Shown here piece after piece: positions 26,665-34,720 of a stretch of 64,000 nt of DNA (position 1 is the first letter of the stretch; the number at the start of each line of letters is the position of its first letter). The stretch covers positions 21,998 through 85,997 of the forward strand of contig CACWQW010000001.1 of NCBI GenBank assembly GCA_902763085.1, read 5' to 3'. The stretch comes from Dongibacter bovis (GTDB lineage Bacteria; Bacillota; Negativicutes; Selenomonadales; Selenomonadaceae). Under the pieces are notes generated by a model, which saw only the letters and a list, made by a program, of their open reading frames with translations, was not told the origin of the DNA and ran no database searches. Both the position numbers and the translations under genes were made by a program.

Positions 26665-27519
26665 ATGGATGGGATGAGGATTGCCGTATTCCCGAATGTC
26701 GATAAGCCGAATGCCGGTGACGTGCTCGACAGGATCTTCCGCTTCTTTGCTGAGCGCGATGTACAGCTGATCCTGCCGATGGAGGAAGCGCGGTTTTTCG
26801 GCTGCGCAGAAGCCTACGGCGTGGAAAACATCGAGCAGGAGCCCGTGGACATGGCGCTCTCCCTCGGCGGGGATGGGACGCTGCTCGGCGTCTGCCATCG
26901 CTACGGTCGTCGGGAGGTGCCCGTCTGCGGCATCAACATCGGCACACTGGGCTTCATGGCGGATATCGAGCTCGACGAGCTCGAGGACCGGCTGGAAAAG
27001 ATCCTCGTCGGCAGCTATTACATCGAGCAGCGCCTCCTGCTCGCAGGATTCGTGCGGAGCCAGGGAAGAGAGCGCTTCCTCGGGCATGCCATCAACGACG
27101 TTGTGGTGACGAAAGGCGGCATGGCGCGCATGCTGCGCCTCGGCCTTTCCATCAATGAGACGCATCTCATGGACTACAAGGCGGATGGCATCATCGTCGC
27201 TTCGCCGACCGGTTCGACGGCGTATTCCCTTTCTGCCGGCGGCCCGATCATGAATCCGACGATCCAGGCGCTCCTCGTCACGCCGATCTGCGCGCATACG
27301 TTCAATATGCGCCCCTTGGTCGTCAATGAGCACGATGTGATTCACATCCATATCGCGGCGGTGCATCAGGACATCCTCGTGACGTTCGACGGACAGGAGA
27401 GCTTCCACCTGCAGCCAGGAGACGAAGTGGTCGTCAGGAAAGCGCAGCAGTCCGCGCGCATCGTGAAGTTTGAAGATCAGGATTACTATCAGATCCTGCG
27501 CACGAAACTTTGGAATTAA
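26665..27519 (+). CDS. nadK: NAD kinase
   Basis: NadK phosphorylates NAD to NADP. The 284-residue protein has the SLGGDGTLLGV motif with the catalytic Asp, CGINIGTLGFMADIE, NDVVVTKGG, the YKADGIIVASPTGSTAYSLSAGGPI loop and VTFDGQESFHL. GGAGAGGGGGAG lies upstream of ATG 26665. It lies between tlyA and argR, a frequent order in Clostridia and Negativicutes. Confidence 0.96.
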   Translation: MDGMRIAVFPNVDKPNAGDVLDRIFRFFAERDVQLILPMEEARFFGCAEAYGVENIEQEPVDMALSLGGDGTLLGVCHRYGRREVPVCGINIGTLGFMADIELDELEDRLEKILVGSYYIEQRLLLAGFVRSQGRERFLGHAINDVVVTKGGMARMLRLGLSINETHLMDYKADGIIVASPTGSTAYSLSAGGPIMNPTIQALLVTPICAHTFNMRPLVVNEHDVIHIHIAAVHQDILVTFDGQESFHLQPGDEVVVRKAQQSARIVKFEDQDYYQILRTKLWN

Positions 27520-27529
27520 GGGGAACGAT

Positions 27530-28018
27530 ATGAAGACGGTGAAGAAAGAGGAACGGTACGACAAGATCCACGACATCATCACCCGGCAGGTGATCGAGAC
27601 GCAGGAGGACCTGACGAACGCGCTGCACGACGAGGGCATCGAAGTGACGCAGGCGACGGTGTCCCGCGACATCAAGGAACTCATGCTCATCAAGGTGCCG
27701 CTCGGGAAAGGGCGCTATCGCTATGCGTTCCCCTCGCGCCATGAGGTGAAGAAAGCCGTCTTCTCCAGCAGCCGCATGGAACGTCTCTTCCATGACACCG
27801 TGCTCGGCATGGATTCGAGCGAGAACCTCATCGTGGTCAAGACGATCCCCGGGGCGGCGAATGCCGTCGCGTCCGCGCTCGACTATGCCAAGTGGCCGCA
27901 GGTCATCGGCACGATCGCGGGCGACGACAACATCCTCGTCGTCGTCAAACCGAAAGAGGCCGTGCCGGAGGTCCTGGAACAGCTCGCGAACATGACGTAC
28001 GATCACGAGGAGCCATGA
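27530..28018 (+). CDS. argR: Arginine repressor ArgR
   Basis: A 162-residue regulator with an N-terminal winged helix (RYDKIHDIITRQVIETQEDLTNAL, then TQATVSRDIKEL) and the C-terminal hexamerisation/arginine-binding domain (TIPGAANAVASALD and GTIAGDDNILVVV). ArgR represses arginine synthesis when arginine is bound; the argR-recN linkage is ancient in Bacillota. AAGGGGA precedes ATG 27530. Confidence 0.96.
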   Translation: MKTVKKEERYDKIHDIITRQVIETQEDLTNALHDEGIEVTQATVSRDIKELMLIKVPLGKGRYRYAFPSRHEVKKAVFSSSRMERLFHDTVLGMDSSENLIVVKTIPGAANAVASALDYAKWPQVIGTIAGDDNILVVVKPKEAVPEVLEQLANMTYDHEEP

Positions 28019-28034
28019 GGGGAGGCCGCAAGCA

Positions 28035-29735
28035 ATGTTGAAGTCATTGACCGTATGGAATTTCGCGCTGCTCGAGCATGTCCAGATCGAGTTCGACGCG
28101 GGGCTGAATATCCTCACGGGTGAGACGGGCGCGGGCAAGTCCATCCTCATCGATGCGCTCGGCGCGATCCTCGGGCAGCGCATCTCGGCGGACGCCATCC
28201 GCACGGGCTGTGACTGGCTGCGCGTGGAAGCGGTGTTCTCGCTCGAGGCGCAGGAGGAGCTGCGGGACTTCCTGCAGTCGCAGGCCATCGATACGAGCGA
28301 GGACACGCTCATCGTGACGCGTCAGGTGGCGCGGGTCGGGCGCAACATGGTGCTCGTGAACGGCTGCCATGTGACGCTCGGCGTGCTCAAGCAGATCGGC
28401 CTCATGCTCGTCGACATCCACGGGCAGAACCAGAACCTCGCCCTGCTCAAGGAGGCGAGCCAGTACGACCTGCTCGACAGGGAGAATCCCTCCATCGGAC
28501 AGGCGCTCGCAGCGTATCGGAAGGCGTATGCCACCTGGACGGAGCGCAAGCAGGCCTACGCGAAGCGGGAGATGGACGCCCGCGAGTACGCCCAGCGCGT
28601 CGATATGCTGCGCTGGCAGAACCAGGAGATCGAGGATGCGCAGCTAAAGCCCGGGGAAGAGGAAGCGCTCGAGGAGGAGATCAGGAAGCTCTCGCATGCG
28701 GAGAAGATCGCCGGCTATGTCAAGGAGTCGTACGACCTGCTCGACAGCGATGCGCGGAATTCTCTCGCCGTCCTCTCGGCGCTTTCCAAGATCAAGAAGA
28801 ACCTCGAGGACATGAGCCGCTACGATACGAGCCTCGCCAACGCGCAGAAGATCATCGATGAGGCGTTCGTTTCCCTGCAGGAGGCCGCCTATGAGATCCG
28901 CGACTACGGCGAGGACATGGAGTTTCGGCCGGAGCGCCTCGACCAGCTCGAGCGCCGCATGGATACCATCGACAAGCTCTGCAAGAAGTACGGCGCGACG
29001 CTCAAGGATGTGCTCGCCTATCAGCAACAGGTGCAGGAGGAGCTCTCCTCCATCGAGAACTACGATGACGAGATGGAGAAACGCCGTCAGGCCATCCGCG
29101 CGGCGGAGAAGGAGCTGCGCGCGTGCGCAGAGCGGCTTTCCGCCTTGCGGCGACAGGGCGCGGCGGTGCTGACGGAGGAGATCACGCGTCAGCTCAAGTC
29201 CCTCGGGATGCCGAACGCGGTCTTTGCCATCGACATCGCAGCGGCGGACCAGTTCGGGCCGCGGGGGGCAGACGTCGTGCAGATGACGTTCTCTGCCAAT
29301 CCGGGCGAGGCGCCGAAGCCGCTCGCGAAAGTCGCCTCCGGCGGTGAGCTCTCGCGCATCGCGCTCGCGATCAAGGCGGTCAGTGCCTCCCGCGACCACT
29401 CCGTGCCGAGCATGGTCTTCGATGAGATTGACACGGGGATCGGCGGCCGCACGGCGCAGATGGTGGCGGAGCGCATCGCACTGGTGGCAAGATACAAGCA
29501 GGTGCTCTGCATCACGCATCTGCCGCAGATCGCCAGCATGGCGGACGTCCATCTCTACATTGCCAAGCACGCGCAGGACGGCCACACGGTCACGGAGGTC
29601 GCGCGGCTCACGGAGGCGCAGGAAGTCAATGAGATCGCGCGCATGGCGTCGGGCTCAGATGTCTCAGCGGCATCGCTCGACAATGCGCGCGAGATGCTCG
29701 CGCACGCCCACAGCCGGAAGAAACAGCTGCGCTGA
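28035..29735 (+). CDS. recN: DNA repair protein RecN
   Basis: An SMC-like ATPase of 566 residues: Walker A in LTGETGAGKSILIDALG, two long coiled-coil arms (about 160-350), signature ASGGELSRIALAIKAV, and Walker B in MVFDEIDTGIGG followed by CITHLPQIASMAD. RecN tethers broken DNA ends during recombinational repair. GGGGAGG is just before ATG 28035. In spore formers spoIVB and spo0A follow; here a Nudix gene follows. Confidence 0.97.
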   Translation: MLKSLTVWNFALLEHVQIEFDAGLNILTGETGAGKSILIDALGAILGQRISADAIRTGCDWLRVEAVFSLEAQEELRDFLQSQAIDTSEDTLIVTRQVARVGRNMVLVNGCHVTLGVLKQIGLMLVDIHGQNQNLALLKEASQYDLLDRENPSIGQALAAYRKAYATWTERKQAYAKREMDAREYAQRVDMLRWQNQEIEDAQLKPGEEEALEEEIRKLSHAEKIAGYVKESYDLLDSDARNSLAVLSALSKIKKNLEDMSRYDTSLANAQKIIDEAFVSLQEAAYEIRDYGEDMEFRPERLDQLERRMDTIDKLCKKYGATLKDVLAYQQQVQEELSSIENYDDEMEKRRQAIRAAEKELRACAERLSALRRQGAAVLTEEITRQLKSLGMPNAVFAIDIAAADQFGPRGADVVQMTFSANPGEAPKPLAKVASGGELSRIALAIKAVSASRDHSVPSMVFDEIDTGIGGRTAQMVAERIALVARYKQVLCITHLPQIASMADVHLYIAKHAQDGHTVTEVARLTEAQEVNEIARMASGSDVSAASLDNAREMLAHAHSRKKQLR

Positions 29736-29801
29736 GCGGCGCGGAGGGGTAAGGCGCTGGTCCGCCTGGAACAGGCGATGAAAATGAAGGAGGAACATGC
29801 T

Positions 29802-30347
29802 TTGTACGAGGATCTGGTAGAAAAGAAGCTAAAGAGCGAGGATGTATTCGATGGGACGCTGCTGCACGTGAAGCGCGATACGGCGCTGCTCCCGAACGGC
29901 GCGCAGGCGACGCGCGAGTGGATCAAGCATCCGGGCGCCTCGGCGGTCATTCCGCTGCTCGAGACGCAGGAGATCATCCTCGTCCGCCAGTACCGCTACC
30001 CCGTCGGGCGCGTGACGCTCGAGATTCCCGCGGGCAAGCTCGACGCGGCGGATGAGGATCCGCTCGTTTGTGCGAAACGCGAACTCAGCGAGGAGACGGG
30101 CTACACAGCGGACACGATCCAGCCGCTCACGACCATCGGCACGACGGTGGGCTTTTCCAATGAGTACATCCATATCTACGCTGCGAAAGGCTTGACGCCG
30201 GGCGCGCAGCATCCTGATGATGATGAGTTCCTGAACGTCGTCAAGGTGCCGCTCGCCGAAGCCGTCAAGATGACGCGCGATGGCCGCATCTTCGATGCGA
30301 AGTCCATCGTGGCGATCCTTATGCTCTGGGAGGACCTCCATGTTTGA
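29802..30347 (+). CDS. nudF: Nudix hydrolase, ADP-ribose pyrophosphatase type
   Basis: A 181-residue Nudix enzyme. The Nudix box GKLDAADEDPLVCAKRELSEE carries the metal-binding REXXEE core, with one extra residue before the Glu compared with the strict consensus. Flanking IILVRQYRYPVGRVTLEIPAG and GFSNEYIHIYAA are typical of ADP-ribose pyrophosphatases. TTG 29802 is the probable start: AAGGAGG at 29787-29793 is 8 bp upstream, whereas the in-frame ATG 29778 lacks a site. The C-terminus overlaps the M50 gene by 8 bp. Confidence 0.88.
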   Translation: MYEDLVEKKLKSEDVFDGTLLHVKRDTALLPNGAQATREWIKHPGASAVIPLLETQEIILVRQYRYPVGRVTLEIPAGKLDAADEDPLVCAKRELSEETGYTADTIQPLTTIGTTVGFSNEYIHIYAAKGLTPGAQHPDDDEFLNVVKVPLAEAVKMTRDGRIFDAKSIVAILMLWEDLHV

Positions 30348-30966
30348 TTTCAGCCTCATGTCATTGCTCGCCGGCATCCCCGGGCTCATCATCTCGATGG
30401 TGGTCCACGAGTATGCGCATGCCCGCATGGCCGTCACCCTCGGGGACTTCACGCCGAAACTCATGGGCAGGCTCACGCTCGATCCGCGCGCGCACATCGA
30501 CCCCGTGGGACTGCTCATGCTGTTCCTCGTGCGCTTCGGCTGGGCGAAGCCCGTCATCATCAATCCGAGCAACTTCCGGCAGCCGCGGCGCGATGACATT
30601 CTCGTCTCCCTGGCGGGCCCGCTGGCGAATCTCCTGACCGCGTTCCTCGCGCTCTTCCTGCTCGTCCTCGTCTCCCAGTTCGGCGTGCACCTCTCGCAGG
30701 GGACGATCCTCGTCTGCCGCCTCATCATCATCTACAACATCAACTTTGCGATCTTCAACCTCATCCCGCTGCCGCAGCTCGACGGCTCGCATATCCTGAA
30801 GCAGCTCCTGCCGCGCGAGCTGGCCTGGCGCTTCGCGAGCCTTGAGCGCTACAGCCTGCTCATCCTCATCGTCTTCGTCATGACGCCGATCCTGCAGTAC
30901 GTGTTCGTGCCGATGCAGCAGATCATCTGGCAGGTCTTTGCGGCCCTCATCGAGCTGATCTTCTGA
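30340..30966 (+). CDS. M50 family site-2 protease-like membrane metalloprotease
   Basis: A 208-residue multi-pass membrane protein. The zinc site is visible as VVHEYAHARMAV near the N-terminus (HExxH in a TM helix) and NLIPLPQLDGSHIL (third ligand Asp) later. About five hydrophobic segments are present. It is the compact family without a PDZ domain, common next to scpA in Bacillota. Substrate unknown. GGGAGG precedes ATG 30340, within the end of the Nudix gene; scpA starts 2 bp downstream. Confidence 0.9.
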   Translation: MFDFSLMSLLAGIPGLIISMVVHEYAHARMAVTLGDFTPKLMGRLTLDPRAHIDPVGLLMLFLVRFGWAKPVIINPSNFRQPRRDDILVSLAGPLANLLTAFLALFLLVLVSQFGVHLSQGTILVCRLIIIYNINFAIFNLIPLPQLDGSHILKQLLPRELAWRFASLERYSLLILIVFVMTPILQYVFVPMQQIIWQVFAALIELIF

Positions 30967-30968
30967 CG

Positions 30969-31718
30969 ATGATGGATGACTACCGCATCCGGCTCGACGC
31001 GTTCGAGGGGCCGCTCGCCCTGCTCATGCATCTCATCGAGAAAAACAAGATCGATATCTATGACATCCCTATCGCCGAGCTCACGCGGCAGTACCTCGCG
31101 CATCTCGACCGCATGCGCGAGCTCGATATCGAGATCGCGAGCTCGTTCCTCGTGATGGCGGCGACGCTGCTGCAGATCAAGTCGCGCCTTATGCTGCCGA
31201 AACCACCGAAGGAGACGGCGGCGACCGAAGAGGCCGATCCACGGCAGGAACTCGTGGCGCGCCTGCTCGAGTACAAGAAGTTTCAGCAGGTCAGTGCGCT
31301 CCTGGAGAAGCAGGCCATTCAAGAGGAGCGCTACTGCGCGCGCGCGCCGCTCGCTCTGCCTGCGCAGCACGTCTTTGCAGGACAGCTGCCGCTCGCGAAG
31401 CTGATCGGCGCCTTTCGCACGGTGCTCAAGATGCACGAGGAGCTCTCCCTGCCGGAGGTGCTCGTCCAGCCGGAGACCGTGACCGTGCAGGAGAAGCTGG
31501 AGCAGCTGCGGCAGCTGCTCGCCCGCGCCGGACATCGTCTGTACTTCTCGGAGGTGTTCGCCGCCGGGAGCAGGACGGAGCTCATCGTCACATTCCTCGC
31601 CCTGCTCGAGCTCATACGGCTGGGGGAGGCAGGCGTCACGCAGACAGGGGCCTATGAAGAGATTTTCATCATGCCCCTGCACGGGAAACGAAAGGAGGCG
31701 GCGCAGAATGGTGGATGA
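30969..31718 (+). CDS. scpA: Segregation and condensation protein A
   Basis: The 249-residue kleisin of the SMC complex begins YRIRLDAFEGPLALLMHLIEKNKIDIYDIPIAELT, the conserved N-terminal helical domain that contacts the SMC neck. ASSFLVMAATLLQIKSRLMLP and a C-terminal winged helix (FLALLELIRLG) follow. It bridges SMC heads and binds ScpB. Start is ATG 30969 or 30972. It overlaps scpB by 11 bp. Confidence 0.95.
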   Translation: MMDDYRIRLDAFEGPLALLMHLIEKNKIDIYDIPIAELTRQYLAHLDRMRELDIEIASSFLVMAATLLQIKSRLMLPKPPKETAATEEADPRQELVARLLEYKKFQQVSALLEKQAIQEERYCARAPLALPAQHVFAGQLPLAKLIGAFRTVLKMHEELSLPEVLVQPETVTVQEKLEQLRQLLARAGHRLYFSEVFAAGSRTELIVTFLALLELIRLGEAGVTQTGAYEEIFIMPLHGKRKEAAQNGG

Positions 31719-32280
31719 CGTCGGGACACTCGAAGCGGTGCTGTTTGCGGCAGGCGACCCCGTCCGCTTCCCGGTCCTGCAGAAGATCCTCGGGAAAGCG
31801 CCGGACGAGCTCCGTCAGCTCGCCGAGGCGCTGCGCGAGAAGCTCGCGGCAGCGGGCAGCGGGCTGACCCTGCGCGAGGTGGCGGGCGGCTATCAGCTCG
31901 TGACGCGGCCAGAGTGCTACGCGGCCATCGAGAAGCTCACGCAGGTCGTTGACCACAGGCTCACGGCGCCGACGATGGAGACGCTCTCCATCATCGCGTT
32001 CAAGCAGCCCATCACGAAGGCGGAGATCGAGGCCGTGCGCGGCGTGCGCGTCGAGAAAGCGCTCACCCGCCTGCTCGACTATGAGCTCATCGCCGAAGTC
32101 GGGCGCAAGCAGGCCGTCGGCCGTCCCATCCTCTACGGCACGACGGACCGCTTCCTGCAGGTCTTCGGGCTCAAGGGACTGGAGGACCTGCCGCTCCTGC
32201 CGACGGATGAGGAAGCGATGGCAGCGCTCGATGTCGAGCAGCTTTCCTTGCTCGATCCCGGCGAACTGCCGGGGAATTGA
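31708..32280 (+). CDS. scpB: Segregation and condensation protein B
   Basis: A 190-residue protein with two winged-helix domains: LEAVLFAAGDPV at the N-terminus, LREVAGGYQLVTRPE, then the signature SIIAFKQPITKAEIEAVRGVRVEKAL and GRPILYGTTDRFLQVFGL. ScpB dimers stabilise the ScpA-SMC ring. AAAGGAGG precedes ATG 31708. It ends the long run from asp23; a terminator follows. Confidence 0.95.
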   Translation: MVDDVGTLEAVLFAAGDPVRFPVLQKILGKAPDELRQLAEALREKLAAAGSGLTLREVAGGYQLVTRPECYAAIEKLTQVVDHRLTAPTMETLSIIAFKQPITKAEIEAVRGVRVEKALTRLLDYELIAEVGRKQAVGRPILYGTTDRFLQVFGLKGLEDLPLLPTDEEAMAALDVEQLSLLDPGELPGN

Positions 32281-32282
32281 TT

Positions 32283-32312
32283 CGCCTGTAAGGAATCCTT
32301 TCAGGCGTTTTT
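32283..32312 (+). terminator. Terminator after scpB
   Basis: CGCCTG (32283-32288) pairs with CAGGCG (32302-32307), followed by five T; the inner AAGGA/TCCTT extends the stem. Confidence 0.88.
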
Positions 32313-32393
32313 CACGCATCGCCAGCTGGTTTTGAGATATATCTGCTATCCTGGGAATCGTCAAGATCACACGAACTACGGAGGGACGATCCC

Positions 32394-33218
32394 ATGGAAA
32401 GCAATCTTCAACAAACCCTGCGCGGCAGTCATGTACTGCGCTTCCTGACGACGGCTGTTCTCACGTTCGTCTTCGCCTCTGTTCCCTATACGCTCGTCCA
32501 CGGCTATGCCGCACTGCCGGCGCGCGAAGACCGCACGGTGCTCGCGGAGATGGCCAGCCTCTACAATGAGGATGGACTAGACGACGAGGAATCCATTGCT
32601 AAGGGTGTCACCGATAAGGAAGCGCTGCCGGAAAAGGACGGCAAGAGCCATCGCCTCGCACGGCAGCTGCGCTCCCGCGCGTTGGCAGCGGAGCGGGACG
32701 TGACGGCGGACATGCGGTCCCTGGAGGACGGAGAGAGCCGTCTGGCGGGACTCGAGGCGCGGCTCAAGAGCGAAGAGAGCCTCGCGCGCAAGATCGAGAG
32801 CAAGGCGGCGGCATCCTCGCTGCCCTATGAAGACGCGGCGAGCCGCGTGCACGATGTCCTGCGCTACACGCTCGTCGCGGAGGACGATCGGTACAACGAG
32901 CAGGTGCAGGCTTCGTTGCAGAAGCTCGCTGCAGCGGGCTATCGCGTCCTGAACTTCCGCAATGCATGGGGCGGCAAGTTCTACCAGGGCATCAACGTGC
33001 AGCTCCAGAGTCCCGCTGGGATTCCCGTCGAGCTGCAGCTGCATACGCCGCAATCGTATGCCGTGAAGCAGGCGTCCCACGGCGTCTATGAGATCCGCAG
33101 GGATCCTGCGTCCACGCCGGAGGAAGTGCAGCGCGCCACGCGCCTGAGTCTCGCCTATAACGCGCAGGTCCGGCAGCCGCTCGGAGCAGAGCAGCTCGCC
33201 TGGCCGCTGGCTTCTTGA
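32394..33218 (+). CDS. Exported protein with RelA/SpoT-like nucleotidyltransferase domain
   Basis: A 274-residue protein. Residues about 15-40 form a hydrophobic signal or anchor ending near YAALPA, so the rest should be outside the cytoplasm. Residues 85-140 are helical and charged. The C-terminal part resembles the RelA/SpoT synthetase fold: LKSEESLARKIE (124-135, like the RxKS...K region), RVHDVLRYTL (Asp154 matching the Mg-binding Asp), then GGKFYQGINVQLQSPAGIPV and ELQLHTP with Glu213 matching the catalytic Glu of EVQIRT. Similar domains occur in phage and polymorphic-toxin proteins. Whether it has synthetase activity is unknown. GGAGGGA precedes the ATG. It is flanked by terminators, so it is monocistronic. 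Confidence 0.72.
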   Translation: MESNLQQTLRGSHVLRFLTTAVLTFVFASVPYTLVHGYAALPAREDRTVLAEMASLYNEDGLDDEESIAKGVTDKEALPEKDGKSHRLARQLRSRALAAERDVTADMRSLEDGESRLAGLEARLKSEESLARKIESKAAASSLPYEDAASRVHDVLRYTLVAEDDRYNEQVQASLQKLAAAGYRVLNFRNAWGGKFYQGINVQLQSPAGIPVELQLHTPQSYAVKQASHGVYEIRRDPASTPEEVQRATRLSLAYNAQVRQPLGAEQLAWPLAS

Positions 33219-33228
33219 TACGAACGAC

Positions 33229-33254
33229 CGCCCTTCCGCTCGGGAAGGGCGTTT
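33229..33254 (+). terminator. Terminator after the RelA/SpoT-like gene
   Basis: CGCCCTTCC (33229-33237) pairs with GGAAGGGCG (33243-33251), then three T. It is located 11 bp after the stop. Confidence 0.82.
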
Positions 33255-33307
33255 GCTATGGGATGGTGACACACGGACAGCGACGCGGGAAACGGTGCGC
33301 GTGCTTA

Positions 33308-33336
33308 TTGCGAAAGCGTCGGCGGTTCGATATAAT
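33308..33336 (+). promoter_or_regulatory. Promoter of the NYN four-gene operon
   Basis: TTGCGA (33308-33313), 17 bp, TATAAT (33331-33336), about 58 bp before the NYN gene start. Confidence 0.78.
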
Positions 33337-33393
33337 GAAAAGAAAGAAAAAGCAGACGGGAGACGTCTCCCGTAGAATGAAGAGGGAAAATTT

Positions 33394-34284
33394 ATGACAT
33401 TCGATTCCAGTAACGATACGGTGGCCATCCTCTATGACATCGAGAATGCCCCGTTTGAGATGCTTGATTATACGCTCGGGAAAGCGCGGCGTTTCCAGCC
33501 GTGCCGCATCATCGTGGTCACGGATTGGGAGAAGTGCCCGACGGACCAGAAGCGCTGGGAGCGCTTGCGCCGTCGCCCGGGATTCACGTTCCGCTCGGTG
33601 ACGCGCACGTACCTCGGCAAGAATTCCCTGGACAGTGCGCTCTATGATTCCGCGGTGCTGCTCTACAAGGACGGCGTCCGCCGGTTCTTCATCATCACGA
33701 CGGATTCCGATTTCGTGCGCATCGCTGAGGCGCTGAACAAGGGGGAGAAATCCTACATCATCGGCGTCGGCACGAAGCAGGCGAGCGAGACCCTGCGCAA
33801 CGCCTACGATGAGTTCCTCTGCTATCCGCCGGAAAAACCGGTGAAGAAGGCAGCGCCAAAAGCGAAGAAGGAAACGGAAGCGGCTGCCTTGAAGGGCGAG
33901 GCGGCGAAGGACGAGAAGGAAGCGGAAAAGGAGAAGGGGAAGCGCGCCGCGCGCAAGGACGCTGCGGAAAAGCCGGAGAAGAAAGAAAAGAAGAAGAAAG
34001 GCAAGGCGGAATCCGCCGCGGAGAAGAAGAAGGTGCACGCCGCGAAGAAAGCGGCGGTGAAGGAAGCGTCGGCCAAGGAAGTCGCAGACGCGCCGGAGGC
34101 CGAGAAGAAAGCGGCGCAGCCGAAAGCGAAGAAGGCCGAGAGCCAGAAGGCGGTGCCCGCGCAGGAAAGCCTCGTGTTGCGCCTGCCGCGCACGCTGCAG
34201 AAGGAGCTCGAGCAGCGCCGGGAAGCGGAAGGCGTCTCGATGGATGAACTCGTGACGTACCTGCTCATGCGCGGTATGATGTGA
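33394..34284 (+). CDS. NYN (PIN-like) nuclease domain protein with Lys/Ala-rich linker and C-terminal ribbon-helix-helix
   Basis: Residues 8-145 form a LabA-type NYN domain: VAILYDIENAP (Asp15), NSLDSALYDSAVLLYKDG (Asp80) and RFFIITTDSDFVRIAEAL (Asp104, Asp106) supply the acidic metal-binding cluster of RNA-cleaving NYN/PIN enzymes. Residues 146-255 are a low-complexity Lys, Ala, Glu linker. Residues 258-296 (SLVLRLPRTLQKELEQRREA, then GVSMDELVTYLL) look like an Arc/HicB-type ribbon-helix-helix, a DNA-binding and dimerising unit. It is the first gene of an apparent operon with the three genes that follow. An RNase acting near DNA or autoregulating is plausible, but function is inference. Confidence 0.82.
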   Translation: MTFDSSNDTVAILYDIENAPFEMLDYTLGKARRFQPCRIIVVTDWEKCPTDQKRWERLRRRPGFTFRSVTRTYLGKNSLDSALYDSAVLLYKDGVRRFFIITTDSDFVRIAEALNKGEKSYIIGVGTKQASETLRNAYDEFLCYPPEKPVKKAAPKAKKETEAAALKGEAAKDEKEAEKEKGKRAARKDAAEKPEKKEKKKKGKAESAAEKKKVHAAKKAAVKEASAKEVADAPEAEKKAAQPKAKKAESQKAVPAQESLVLRLPRTLQKELEQRREAEGVSMDELVTYLLMRGMM

Positions 34285-34296
34285 CCATCAGAAGGG

Positions 34297-34716
34297 ATGG
34301 AAGGGATCGTGAAACGGGAAGAACAGGCGCTCCTCTATGGGTTCAATGAGGACGAGCGGATTGCTGTGGTGGAAAAGGTCCTGCACAGACTTGGCATCCG
34401 TACGAGGGTCGTGCCGCCAGAGGCGTACCACCAGAAGGTCGGGTATCTGCTCGGCAGGAAGGGCTTTCGGACGCTGCCGGAAGAAGACGACGGGTTCGTG
34501 TTCCCGCATGAGGTCCTCCTGCTCGACAACATCAAGGGGAAGCGGCTCGATGCAGCGCTCGCGGCCCTGCGCGATGGCGTGAGGCCGAATCTCCGCTACA
34601 AGGCGGTCGTGACGCCGTTCAACGCCTTCTGGACGCTGCGCAGGCTCTGTGAGACGATGCAGAAAGAACATTCCTTCCAGATCGAGCAGGAAAAGCGGAA
34701 GGAACAGAGAGGGTGA
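34297..34716 (+). CDS. DUF3783-like small protein
   Basis: A 139-residue soluble protein. The C-terminal half (LLDNIKGKRLDAALAALRDG then RYKAVVTPFNAFWTLRRLCETMQKEH) matches the pattern I associate with DUF3783, a family of unknown function. The N-terminal half (ALLYGFNEDERIAVVEKVLHRLG) looks like a small alpha/beta subdomain. Start uncertain: ATG 34297 sits directly after AGAAGGG, and GTG 34309 is an alternative. It follows the NYN gene by 12 bp and precedes the coiled-coil gene by 4 bp, so coexpression is likely. Confidence 0.72.
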   Translation: MEGIVKREEQALLYGFNEDERIAVVEKVLHRLGIRTRVVPPEAYHQKVGYLLGRKGFRTLPEEDDGFVFPHEVLLLDNIKGKRLDAALAALRDGVRPNLRYKAVVTPFNAFWTLRRLCETMQKEHSFQIEQEKRKEQRG

Positions 34717-34720
34717 TTCC

